This document shows, piece after piece, positions 1 to 7,079 of a DNA stretch of 17,709 bases; positions within the stretch are counted from its first letter, which is position 1; each line of letters starts with the position of its first letter. Origin of the DNA: Gemmatimonadota bacterium. GTDB lineage: Bacteria > GCA-2686955. The stretch covers positions 1 to 17,709 of the forward strand of contig NYZA01000076.1 in NCBI GenBank assembly GCA_002686955.1. The letters are read 5' to 3'. The notes under the pieces are model-generated. The model saw only the letters and a list, made by a program, of their open reading frames with translations, did no database searches and was not told where the DNA came from. The position numbers and the translations under genes are program-made.

Positions 1-607
1 AGGAACAATGGTTCGCGCAGCCGCGCCCGGAGCTCACTCGCTTCATCGAGAGGGCGCTGAGATAGCCGTACCGAAAATAGATGTCTCGATCCGGGAGCGG
101 GAGGAGATCGAGATCTTTGAAGAGCGGTCGCATCCGGTTGTGTCGAATCTCCCCCTCCGGCGTTCGGATCGAGAAGTTGTCGATCTCTTCCAGAACGCTC
201 ACACCTTCTCGATCGACGTCGGACTCCGCAAGGTCGAGAAAGGCCCCTTCGGCTTCGCCTCGAATGAGCACCCGCGCCCGTCCGTCTTCCAGTAGTGAAT
301 CGGGCCGGAATGTCGCTGCCGTGCCGCATAGCACCGGCTCGAGTCCGGTCGCGTCGCGCGCCCGTTCACAAGTGTCGAGGGCCCACTCCTCGCCTCCAAT
401 ATCCGCCGGAATGATTACGGCGCGAGGGTCTTCGTCCACCAGCTTTCGGAAGAAACGCCTCTCGTTCCTCTCAATCAGTAGGCGGGTACGATGCCCCGCC
501 CTCTGTAGACAAGCCGAGCTCTCCGTGAGCGCCAGCGATTCGTTGATGCCGTCGTCTTGAAGGAAAACGATTCTCATCGCATCGGGATTCCGCGGATTGG
601 GGCTCAT
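1..607 (-). CDS. B12-binding radical SAM protein, N-terminal part (cut by window edge)
   Basis: This is the N-terminal ~200 residues of a cobalamin-binding-domain radical SAM protein. The gene runs off the left edge. The minus-strand frame is open from the start codon to base 1. It begins with a Rossmann-like strand (MRIVFLQDDG), typical of a B12-binding domain, followed by alternating strands and helices. A linker with acidic and proline residues leads into SGRGCANHC at the very end. This is the start of the CxxxCxxC cluster motif; the third Cys lies outside the window. Three in-frame ATGs are possible, at 619, 607 and 577. I chose 607 because a GGAG Shine-Dalgarno sits 5 nt upstream. The shorter start at 577 matches the usual family start but has no good ribosome site. 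The substrate cannot be inferred. The gene is divergent from the S8 protease and about 6.5 kb from the eight-gene operon, so a link to the second radical SAM enzyme is unproven. Confidence 0.8.
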   Translation of the reverse strand, partial: MSPNPRNPDAMRIVFLQDDGINESLALTESSACLQRAGHRTRLLIERNERRFFRKLVDEDPRAVIIPADIGGEEWALDTCERARDATGLEPVLCGTAATFRPDSLLEDGRARVLIRGEAEGAFLDLAESDVDREGVSVLEEIDNFSIRTPEGEIRHNRMRPLFKDLDLLPLPDRDIYFRYGYLSALSMKRVSSGRGCANHCS

Positions 608-656
608 CCCACTCCGCATCGATTGAAGGGCGTTCCCTCTCACCCAGCAAGCCTTG

Positions 657-684
657 ATTGTACACGAAGTCCAGGAGTTGAACA
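657..684 (-). promoter_or_regulatory. Candidate sigma-70-type promoter for the divergent radical SAM gene
   Basis: On the minus strand, TGTTCA (684-679) and TACAAT (662-657) are separated by 16 nt. The -10 matches the consensus at five of six positions, the -35 at only three. Transcription would start near 650, leaving a leader of about 40 nt before the ATG at 607. This is by-eye pattern matching in a GC-rich genome. The rest of the 608-879 divergent intergenic region shows no convincing promoter for the plus-strand protease and no RNA gene that I can see. Confidence 0.3.
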
Positions 685-879
685 GCACTGCTCAAACCCC
701 GAACACGCTGCCCGGCGCAGCGCCATCGCACTTCGCAATCTCTGGATGACGCGGCCTCAAGTGGCTGATTTACAGCTTGTTAGAGCGTTGCAGAATGCCA
801 CGATCCCTCCGGCACGCCTTGTGCAAGAGCCCCACCCGAGTTTCGATCGCTGACCGCCCTACGTGCCTGGAGCCCACCC

Positions 880-3036
880 ATGACCGCGCCTCTTCCTAAT
901 CGATGCCGGTTCGCCCAATCGCGGTGGAACGCGCCCCTCGCGCTAGTCGCATCACTGCTCACGATACTGCCTTTCGGCACTCGAGCCGAGGCCTTCACGA
1001 CTGCGCAGATTCGAGATCATCGCCAGGGGTTGACCGTGCCCGTAGTGGATGGCCAAGTGGTGGTGAGGCTCGCGGCCGGCGTCCCCCGGAACCAAGCCGC
1101 CGACCTCGCAGATGCCCTCGGATTCAAGGTGCATCGCGTGATCGACGCCCACACCTATCTGATCGAGGTCCCGCCGGCTCCGGAGCTCGCGGCCAATTTG
1201 CGCCACCGGGGCTTTGCCTACCGCTCCGACCTCGATCGCGTCGTGAACGCCGCCGCGGCGCTCCGCGCGGACGGACGTGTCCGATTCGCCGAGCCGAACG
1301 CCATCATGAAAGGGCAAGGGTTCTCGCCGAACGATCAGTACTACGAGGATCAGTGGCATCTCTTCGAGACCGATCTCGAAGAGGCTTGGGCGATCGAATG
1401 GGGCGAAGCAGAAGTCAAGGTCGCCGTTCTCGATACAGGATTGCGGTGGGGCATCTGGGCCTGGATCGCATTCCAGAACTGGATCGCCTACCCCTGGGAT
1501 TTCATCGACAACGACGACGAGCCCGACGATATGAACGGTCACGGAACCCACACCGCGGGCATCATCGGTGTTCGCTCCAACAACTATTCCGGCCTCGCTG
1601 GAATGGCGCCGGAGACCACGATCATGCCGATCCGGATTCTAGACGAAGCTGGGATCGGATCTCTCGATGGGCTTCTCTCCGGGCTCGACTGGGCGATTCA
1701 GCACGGGGCCGATGTCGTCAACATGAGTCTGTCGTTTCCTCCGGGTTACGATCCGGGACAGACCCTGTTGGACAAGATCCAAGAGGCTCACGCGGCCGGC
1801 CTCGTCCTGGTCGGTTCCACGGGGAACGACGGAGTCGGCGTGATCTCCTACCCCGCCGTCTACAACGAAGTCATCAGCGTTGGTGGACTCGACAAGTTTG
1901 GAGGACGGGCCGTCTACTCCAATGCCGGCGCCGGACTCGATGTGATGGCGCCGGGTGGTATGCCGGAAGATGAAGACGGCGACGGAGTGGTCGACGGCAT
2001 TCTCTCGATCAGCTTCGATGCCGAGGATCCGGATCGCCCCCTCGGCTACTGGTACGCCGCCGGCACGAGCCAGGCGGCTCCCCAAGTGGCTGCGCTCGCG
2101 GCACTGCTCAAGTCCCATGGAGTCACCGACAACGAGACGATCGCATCGCTGATCAAGTCGGGTTGTCGTTACATAGACGGAACGACCGCCGATTGCGCGA
2201 CCGGCTCGGCCTGGGATGTCGATGACAACGTTTCGGTAGATCGCACCAGTTGCTGGAACACCGAAACGGGCTACGGGTTGATCGACCCGCACGCGACACT
2301 CAGCGAACTGGTGACACTCGGAACGGGTGTCGATACGACGCTAGGCGGCCATGTCGCCGACTACGAAAGCCTCCCGACCGTATACCCAGCGGAGCTCCTT
2401 GGCGCGGTTCTCGACTTGCCCGAAGGCCTGCTCTTGATTCTGGAAGACGACGAAGGCCTCTACGCTTTCATCGACGATAGATGCGATTCCCGCGACTTCG
2501 TGACCGAGACCGAGGACGACTCGACTTTCGAGTCGGTCTGTGACATCGCCCAGTACGAACTGCAGGGGTGGACTCTCGATGATCTGCTCTCACAAGATGG
2601 CGGGCTGATCCAGTTCATTCAGAACAACGGCGGACTGGTCGGCTTCCTGAACGGCAACGGGGCGCTCCTCGGTTCGATCGCCAACAACGGCGGCCTGCTG
2701 GGCATGCTGACCAACAACGGCGGTCTGCTCGGGTTGCTGGCCAACAACGGCGGCATTCTGGGGCTACTCGATTCCAACGGTGCGGTGCTCGGCATGATCG
2801 ACGGCAACGGCGGCCTCGTCGGATTCCTGAACAACAATGGAGGGCTGCTCGGTGTCATGACCAGCAACGGCGGCCTCATCGGTCATATGGCCCAGAACGG
2901 CGGCTTGCTCGGATACCTCGCCAACAACGGTCAACTGGTCGCCATGGCGGACGTCAACGGCACGCGGGTCAACGGGCTTCACCAATCAGATCTCAGCGTG
3001 CGGGAAGACATCCCGGCGGAGTTCGACGAGGAGTAG
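880..3036 (+). CDS. Secreted subtilisin-like (S8) serine protease with C-terminal decapeptide repeats
   Basis: This is a 718-residue exported endopeptidase of the subtilase family. Residues 1-38 form a signal peptide: basic Arg8/10/15, a hydrophobic core at 18-32, and an Ala-Glu-Ala site before Phe39. Residues ~52-145 look like an I9-type propeptide that would be removed on activation. The catalytic domain spans ~150-475. It has the Asp motif VAVLDTG (Asp185), the His motif NGHGTHTAG (His221), the oxyanion Asn316 in GSTGND, and the Ser motif GTSQAAPQVA (Ser397). All key residues are present, so it is probably active. Several Cys residues after the Ser motif could form disulfides. Residues 571-690 are twelve 10-residue repeats, followed by a short acidic tail. 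I see no transmembrane anchor or known sorting signal after them. The ATG is preceded by GGAG with 7 nt spacing. The gene stands alone, convergent with the kinase gene; its substrate is unknown. Confidence 0.93.
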   Translation: MTAPLPNRCRFAQSRWNAPLALVASLLTILPFGTRAEAFTTAQIRDHRQGLTVPVVDGQVVVRLAAGVPRNQAADLADALGFKVHRVIDAHTYLIEVPPAPELAANLRHRGFAYRSDLDRVVNAAAALRADGRVRFAEPNAIMKGQGFSPNDQYYEDQWHLFETDLEEAWAIEWGEAEVKVAVLDTGLRWGIWAWIAFQNWIAYPWDFIDNDDEPDDMNGHGTHTAGIIGVRSNNYSGLAGMAPETTIMPIRILDEAGIGSLDGLLSGLDWAIQHGADVVNMSLSFPPGYDPGQTLLDKIQEAHAAGLVLVGSTGNDGVGVISYPAVYNEVISVGGLDKFGGRAVYSNAGAGLDVMAPGGMPEDEDGDGVVDGILSISFDAEDPDRPLGYWYAAGTSQAAPQVAALAALLKSHGVTDNETIASLIKSGCRYIDGTTADCATGSAWDVDDNVSVDRTSCWNTETGYGLIDPHATLSELVTLGTGVDTTLGGHVADYESLPTVYPAELLGAVLDLPEGLLLILEDDEGLYAFIDDRCDSRDFVTETEDDSTFESVCDIAQYELQGWTLDDLLSQDGGLIQFIQNNGGLVGFLNGNGALLGSIANNGGLLGMLTNNGGLLGLLANNGGILGLLDSNGAVLGMIDGNGGLVGFLNNNGGLLGVMTSNGGLIGHMAQNGGLLGYLANNGQLVAMADVNGTRVNGLHQSDLSVREDIPAEFDEE
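2590..2949 (+). repeat. Twelve in-frame 30-bp tandem repeats encoding a decapeptide
   Basis: Twelve consecutive 30-nt units occupy residues 571-690 of the protease. The consensus unit is x-N/S-N-G-G-L-L-G-x-L/M. The Asn-Gly pair and the Leu/Ile/Val positions are nearly invariant. The two x positions vary, and the first and last units are degenerate. The nucleotide units are also similar (AACGGCGG followed by CTGCTGGG-like cores), so the array probably grew by duplication. Its regular Gly/Asn turns and aliphatic positions suggest a beta-solenoid or an aggregating surface layer. That structural reading is inference. Confidence 0.93.
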
Positions 3037-3070
3037 TCCGGGCAACCATCCCAAGCGGCCGGCAGATCGA

Positions 3071-3120
3071 GAAGCGCCACTTCACCGGCGATCGAGGGGA
3101 TCGCCGCGAAGTGGCGCTTC
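3071..3120. terminator. Bidirectional stem-loop between convergent genes
   Basis: GAAGCGCCACTTC (3071-3083) is the exact reverse complement of 3108-3120. Nested inside, GGCGATC (3087-3093) pairs with 3099-3105 around a 5-nt loop. The structure lies between the stop of the protease gene (3036) and the stop of the convergent kinase gene (3125), as expected for a shared terminator. Neither side has a U-tract, so it may act through a helper factor or simply protect 3' ends. Confidence 0.65.
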
Positions 3121-3124
3121 GCGT

Positions 3125-6124
3125 TCACCCTCCCGACGCCACCACCAAGCGCGCTCGTTCCTCGCATCGCGCGACCTCCAACTTCCAGCCGAGCAATCCG
3201 AATAGCTCCGCCGCCCGATCGAACCGCCGTTTCGCCATCACGGCGTTCCCCTGCTGGAGACAGAATTCTCCAAGTGCCGCGGAGCTGCACGCCGCCGCCA
3301 AACGAGAGGTCGCCGACCAAGCGATGAGGTTCTTGAAGAAGGGGCTTTGGCGTTCGATGCAGTCGATCCGGGCCTGCCCTCGAATGAAGGCCAGGCAGGC
3401 GATCAGCTCTTCGAGAGCGGCCGACTCGGGCTGCACCGGTGCGGAGATATCGAGCGCGCTCGCGAGCGCCCGCCCCCCTGCATCGAGCCGGCTCTCGATG
3501 CGCAAACGCCAGAGCTGCCAGTGATCCCCATCCACTGTCTTCGGTAGCAGAGCGACCAGTGTTTCGATCTCATCCTCTCGATAGGGAGGGCCGGACAGAG
3601 TCTCAACGAGGAGCTCGAGCATCCGAGAATCCCGCTCATCACTCACCACCAGAGGGTTCTCCGACCAGCGTCGGTATCGAAGCAACGACTCTTTCGCGAC
3701 CAGTTCATCACCGGCGAGCACCGCGGCGATCGTCTGGTTGTGGAAGACCTGGCCTCGCAATCCGAGATCGGCGGCGGCCGAGGCGAGCGCGAAGCATTTC
3801 AGCGCGTATCGGCACCGCCCATTCTTGACCGCGAGCGTCCCGAGGGCGGTATGGAGCTGAGCGCGCCGGGTATCGGATTCACTCGCACGAGCCGCCCGCA
3901 GCGCTTTCTCACCTTTGTCGAGGATCTCACCCGATGAACTTGAATCGGTGCCCGGGCTCCAGAACGCCGCTCTGACGATTCCGTCGAGTTGAAGAGCGGG
4001 TTGCTGAGCCGCTAGAAAACGCTCCGTGTAGTGCGATAGGGCCGCATAGGACGCACGTTCACCACTCAGCCGTAGGCGTTTCGCCAGGAGGAGGATCGAG
4101 GAATCTGCCAACTGGCACCGCCTTTTTCGGCGATCGATGTGAAAGTCGAGGATTTCGCGCCTGAGGGTACCGCGGGATCGCGCGTCATCAGGGCCTCCTG
4201 CCCGCTCCGCCGCCGAGCACTCCATCACGCGGAGCCAGAGCTCTCCCATCCGAATCATGGGGTGCTGTTCGATCCCATCCCCAATCCCGCGGGACTCTTT
4301 CCAGCGCCTCAGGTCGGCCCGACACAGATCGAAATCGGCGGCCTCCGAGTCGAGATGCCATGGCCAGCTCGCGACGAGTGCCCTCATGCATCGGCCCTCG
4401 AGACCCTGCGCGGCCGCCACCCGGGCGAGCAGTCGGAAGCGTCGGCCAGCTTCTTCCGATCGACCGGTCGCAGCAAGGGCGTAGGCGATTCGGTGGTGGA
4501 GCATCCAGGCAGCGCGGGACCACGGTGGCAGCAAGTCGAGCGTTGTCTCGGCTGCATCCACGCTCGGGCGCCTCTCATGTCCGAGCTTTTGGCGGAGCTG
4601 GGCTTTTCGAATGTGCCAGAAGGGAGGGAGAAGATCCTCGCGCAGTCCTAACGCCAAGCAATTCAGCTCTTCGGAGCGGCTCGCACCCTTCCGTCGCCAA
4701 GCCGCTGCTCTCCTGAATCGCCGCCGAGCAGTCTCCGCGTCTCCCAGGCGCGCATGCGCGGCGATGGCGCTCAGATCTCGACCGCGCCCTCGATCGAGGG
4801 ATTCCTTCGATTCCCAGCGGCCGGCTCCCTCGATCGCGGAGAGATCCGGCATCGAGAGGCGCGACGCCAGAAAGACGGCCAGATCCGGCGCGCCGCGCAC
4901 CAATCGATTCCAGCCACCGGGTATCGGCTCCGGAGGATCGGTTCCGTCTCGCGGGCTCAGGATCGTCTTCGCCGCATAGGCCCGCAATGCGCCGACGTCC
5001 CCGACCTGGGATTCCAGCCAGTCGGCCAGGGGCGGCAAGAGCTCGCGCCGCTTATCGGGATCGATCAGACCGGGGTGACCGGTGATCAGCAAACCTTCGT
5101 CGATCTCGGCACCCACGACCCGTGCCAGCCGTGCCATTCGGCGCATGGGGATCGGCGTCACCGGCAGATCGGCCTCATCCCACCCCCGTTCCGCCCAGCT
5201 CTTCGGTGGAGGATCCCCCGCATACACAATCGTGGTTGCCCCCTCCCGATCGGCGAGCTCTCGAAGCGGATCCCAGCACGCCTCGCTCATCTCATCGCCG
5301 AAGACAACGATCGGCTCGTGGTGGTCGAGCGCCACTCCCACCAGTGGCCCCTTCGCGCCGCGGCTCCAGGCCAGCGCGCATTTCGGTTGGCTCGACAGCC
5401 GAAGCATGCTCGCCAAACGCCGCAGCAGCCACGATCGCCTGCTCCCCGGCGGACCGTTCAGCCGAATCGCGCGTCGGCCCCCTCTTCGAACCGATCTCCG
5501 CGCCTCCGCCGACAAACGCCCAAGCGCATCGCATTTCAGCAAACCGCGGGTTGGATCGAAGCGTGGCGACCGCCGGATCGAGCTACGCGACAGACTTTTC
5601 AAAGCCCGGCGCGACTGTCTCACATCGACGTAGCGGTGAATCGGCAGCGACGCGGTCATCGCATCGAGCCACCAGGTCCACGCCGAGACATCGAGGCCTT
5701 GCGTGGATTCCAGCGCTGATTCCACTCCGCTGTGCCACCAATGAGACGTTGGATCGGCATCGCCCGGAGGGGCTTCGCCGCTGACGAGGCGGACTGCCAA
5801 GAGGCCGACCGCGTACAGGTCGGCGGCGAAAGACACGTTATCTCCTTCGGGCTCAACGCCGTCGATCCGCCGGAAGATCTCAGGCGCTATGTGGCCTTTC
5901 GTGCCGTGGATCCTGTCCAACGACCGCGCTTCGCCGGGCCGCATCGCGTGTCCGAGATCGATGATGGTCACTCGATCTCCATCGACCAGCACGTTCGCCG
6001 GAGTCAGATCGAGGTGCAGCCAGCCGTGGCCGTGGAGCACCGAAAGGGCATCGAGCAGGCCGGCCAGCAGGGGAAGGGCGCGGTCGATCGGGATCGGTCC
6101 CCGCGGCCACGGCTCTCCCGGCAC
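3125..6124 (-). CDS. Ser/Thr kinase C-lobe fused to degenerate ATPase and helical-repeat region (PknK-like layout)
   Basis: This 999-residue frame starts with GTG at 6124 and begins inside a protein kinase domain, just after the hinge. It carries the catalytic loop HLDLTPAN (Asp39, Asn44), DLG in place of DFG (Asp56), APE (80-82) and the helix-F Asp102. The catalytic-loop Lys is replaced by Thr41. Residues ~200-450 resemble a STAND/AAA-type ATPase. The Walker A is degenerate (LNGPPGSRRS, 222-231, without Lys), the Walker B-like segment is IVVFGDE (272-278), and an ITGHPGL motif lies further on. Residues ~480-999 are Ala/Arg/Leu-rich paired helices typical of TPR-like arrays. This order matches kinase-ATPase-TPR regulators such as PknK. 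The ATP-binding N-lobe is encoded just upstream in another frame (6126-6389), so the kinase is split or frameshifted. No membrane segment is visible, so it is probably a cytosolic signalling protein. Confidence 0.82.
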   Translation of the reverse strand: MPGEPWPRGPIPIDRALPLLAGLLDALSVLHGHGWLHLDLTPANVLVDGDRVTIIDLGHAMRPGEARSLDRIHGTKGHIAPEIFRRIDGVEPEGDNVSFAADLYAVGLLAVRLVSGEAPPGDADPTSHWWHSGVESALESTQGLDVSAWTWWLDAMTASLPIHRYVDVRQSRRALKSLSRSSIRRSPRFDPTRGLLKCDALGRLSAEARRSVRRGGRRAIRLNGPPGSRRSWLLRRLASMLRLSSQPKCALAWSRGAKGPLVGVALDHHEPIVVFGDEMSEACWDPLRELADREGATTIVYAGDPPPKSWAERGWDEADLPVTPIPMRRMARLARVVGAEIDEGLLITGHPGLIDPDKRRELLPPLADWLESQVGDVGALRAYAAKTILSPRDGTDPPEPIPGGWNRLVRGAPDLAVFLASRLSMPDLSAIEGAGRWESKESLDRGRGRDLSAIAAHARLGDAETARRRFRRAAAWRRKGASRSEELNCLALGLREDLLPPFWHIRKAQLRQKLGHERRPSVDAAETTLDLLPPWSRAAWMLHHRIAYALAATGRSEEAGRRFRLLARVAAAQGLEGRCMRALVASWPWHLDSEAADFDLCRADLRRWKESRGIGDGIEQHPMIRMGELWLRVMECSAAERAGGPDDARSRGTLRREILDFHIDRRKRRCQLADSSILLLAKRLRLSGERASYAALSHYTERFLAAQQPALQLDGIVRAAFWSPGTDSSSSGEILDKGEKALRAARASESDTRRAQLHTALGTLAVKNGRCRYALKCFALASAAADLGLRGQVFHNQTIAAVLAGDELVAKESLLRYRRWSENPLVVSDERDSRMLELLVETLSGPPYREDEIETLVALLPKTVDGDHWQLWRLRIESRLDAGGRALASALDISAPVQPESAALEELIACLAFIRGQARIDCIERQSPFFKNLIAWSATSRLAAACSSAALGEFCLQQGNAVMAKRRFDRAAELFGLLGWKLEVARCEERARLVVASGG

Positions 6125-6134
6125 CTTACTCCAT
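6122..6134 (-). other. Frame break in the kinase hinge
   Basis: The minus strand reads ATG GAG TAA G GTG. The upstream N-lobe frame ends in FLVME then TAA. The downstream frame resumes as V-P-G-E-P, exactly where a kinase hinge would read LVMExVPGE. Four bases (TAAG) occupy the place of one codon. The downstream frame has its own TGA at 6136-6134, so a continuous protein would need a +1 shift within about three codons. GGAG (6132-6129) could also serve as a ribosome site for the GTG start at 6124. Confidence 0.85.
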
Positions 6135-6389
6135 CACGAGAAATGGGCCATCGATCCCCTCGATGCCGTCTACACGCGGCGCCAGGTCGAGGGCGCGGAC
6201 GATGTTCTCGCCCCCGATGACGCTCCCGAGGGCGAACTCCCGCGCCAGTGCGTCCACATCCCCGCCTCGCGCGGTTTTGATCACCACCGGCGCGTCGTTC
6301 AACGCATCGCTGCCGTACCAGACATGCGCTCGCTTTGCGTCTCGTCCATCGGCCGAGAACCTCGCGGATCGAGGTGCGTGCTTGCTCAT
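6126..6389 (-). CDS. Ser/Thr kinase N-lobe (ATP-binding half; frame-broken from the downstream kinase gene)
   Basis: This 87-residue frame starts at ATG 6389 (MSKHAPRSARF) and ends FLVME-stop. It holds the N-lobe of the kinase: a poorly conserved glycine loop, the ATP-anchoring Lys in APVVIKTAR, a helix-C-like segment (DVDALAREFALGSVIGGENI) and the strand leading to the hinge. Alone it cannot be a kinase. Joined in the +1 frame to the 3125-6124 product it would complete one, about 1,088 residues long. The frame is open up to 6488, but that start would overlap the preceding gene and its first residues resemble nothing, so I prefer 6389. The ribosome site there is weak (GGTGG). The gap to the upstream small gene is 37 nt, so they are probably cotranscribed. 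It may be a real split gene, a mutation or a sequence error. Confidence 0.7.
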   Translation of the reverse strand: MSKHAPRSARFSADGRDAKRAHVWYGSDALNDAPVVIKTARGGDVDALAREFALGSVIGGENIVRALDLAPRVDGIEGIDGPFLVME

Positions 6390-6426
6390 ACCACCGTCAT
6401 CGGTGTCCCATCTCCCTTCGTGCCTT

Positions 6427-6819
6427 TCAGGAGGGGTCGGGAATCTGGAGTGGAAAGTCGTCCTTGATGACCCACGGATCATCCCCATCCTTGAGCCAAA
6501 CGCGAATATCCCACTCCGACGGATCCGGCATGTCCTCGTCGATCCCGTGCGGGTGCTGAATCTCGAAGGGATCGGAGTCTACGGTGTGGGTGTTGGGACC
6601 GTCCCCCGTGCGCGTCTCGCTGGAACCGGTGTCGGTTCGCTTGAAGTCGGTCTTGAGCCTGACGTCGTGCGGCAGCGACGGCTGCCCGGCCACGCGCGTG
6701 AGCGTGCCCAGCAGATTGACGGTGCCTCCCGTATCGACCGGGACCGGCTCGTTGATCTGATTCTTCGACTGAAAATTGTCGACGGCGATAACGGTGAGAT
6801 TCCAATCAGAGTTTGCCAT
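6427..6819 (-). CDS. Small acidic hypothetical protein upstream of the kinase
   Basis: I do not recognise this 130-residue protein. It starts MANSDWNLTVIAVDN. The ATG at 6819 has AAGGGA about 9 nt upstream; the frame extends to 6918, but the extra 33 residues are Arg/Ser-rich and look non-coding. The sequence is acidic, with alternating hydrophobic positions, a Gly/Thr-rich turn region and an Asp/Pro/Trp-rich C-terminus (EWDIRVWLKDGDDPWVI), suggesting an all-beta domain. There is no signal peptide, membrane segment, Cys pair or catalytic signature. It lies 37 nt before the kinase N-lobe gene on the same strand. It may be a partner, substrate or sensor of that kinase, but only its position supports this. 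Confidence 0.72.
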   Translation of the reverse strand: MANSDWNLTVIAVDNFQSKNQINEPVPVDTGGTVNLLGTLTRVAGQPSLPHDVRLKTDFKRTDTGSSETRTGDGPNTHTVDSDPFEIQHPHGIDEDMPDPSEWDIRVWLKDGDDPWVIKDDFPLQIPDPS

Positions 6820-6840
6820 CTGTATCGTTCCCTTCGGTGT

Positions 6841-6857
6841 GCGCGCAAAGAGCGCGC
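6841..6857 (-). promoter_or_regulatory. Short GC hairpin in the leader of the small acidic gene
   Basis: GCGCGC at 6841-6846 pairs with GCGCGC at 6852-6857 around a 5-nt loop. It ends about 20 nt before the start codon at 6819, just upstream of the AAGGGA ribosome site. It could influence translation or mRNA stability. Such short GC hairpins also occur by chance in DNA of this composition. The remaining bases of 6820-7079 show no gene and no promoter I trust. Confidence 0.25.
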
Positions 6858-7025
6858 TTGTGGTTATCGAGCCTCGCGGTGACACCCCGCTCCTCTTCCG
6901 TCGCGAAGCGCGCTCCACTTCCCGCTACCTGCAGGCTTGACGCTCGCCTCGATGGGCCGCTCGTCCGATGCAATGCGACCGCACTTGCGCGGAAGAGACT
7001 CGGAGATCTCCTTCGTGCCCGTTGT

Positions 7026-7041
7026 TCGCCCCTTTGGGCGA
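7026..7041 (-). terminator. Candidate terminator hairpin after the operon
   Basis: TCGCCC (7026-7031) pairs with GGGCGA (7036-7041) around a 4-nt loop, about 40 nt past the stop of the last operon gene (luxC-like). The stem is short and has no U-run on the minus strand, so it is only a weak candidate. Its position at the end of the eight-gene run supports it. Confidence 0.4.
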
Positions 7042-7079
7042 GAGCAGCATAACAGAAGCGCGAGCGGCGCAACACTCCA

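Noticed and set aside
903-1973. 356-codon plus-strand frame inside the protease gene
   Set aside because: It is an out-of-frame shadow, Arg-rich, of a gene with complete S8 motifs.
1639-2292. 217-codon minus-strand frame inside the protease gene
   Set aside because: Antisense shadow of the S8 catalytic domain, with no recognisable domain.
2590-2949. RTX (calcium-binding nonapeptide) repeats
   Set aside because: The period is 10, not 9, and the GGxGxD Asp is missing.
4754-5719. 321-codon plus-strand open frame opposite the kinase gene
   Set aside because: It lies antisense to a recognised kinase/ATPase gene. Its Arg/Pro/Ser-rich product resembles nothing; long antisense frames are common at this GC content.
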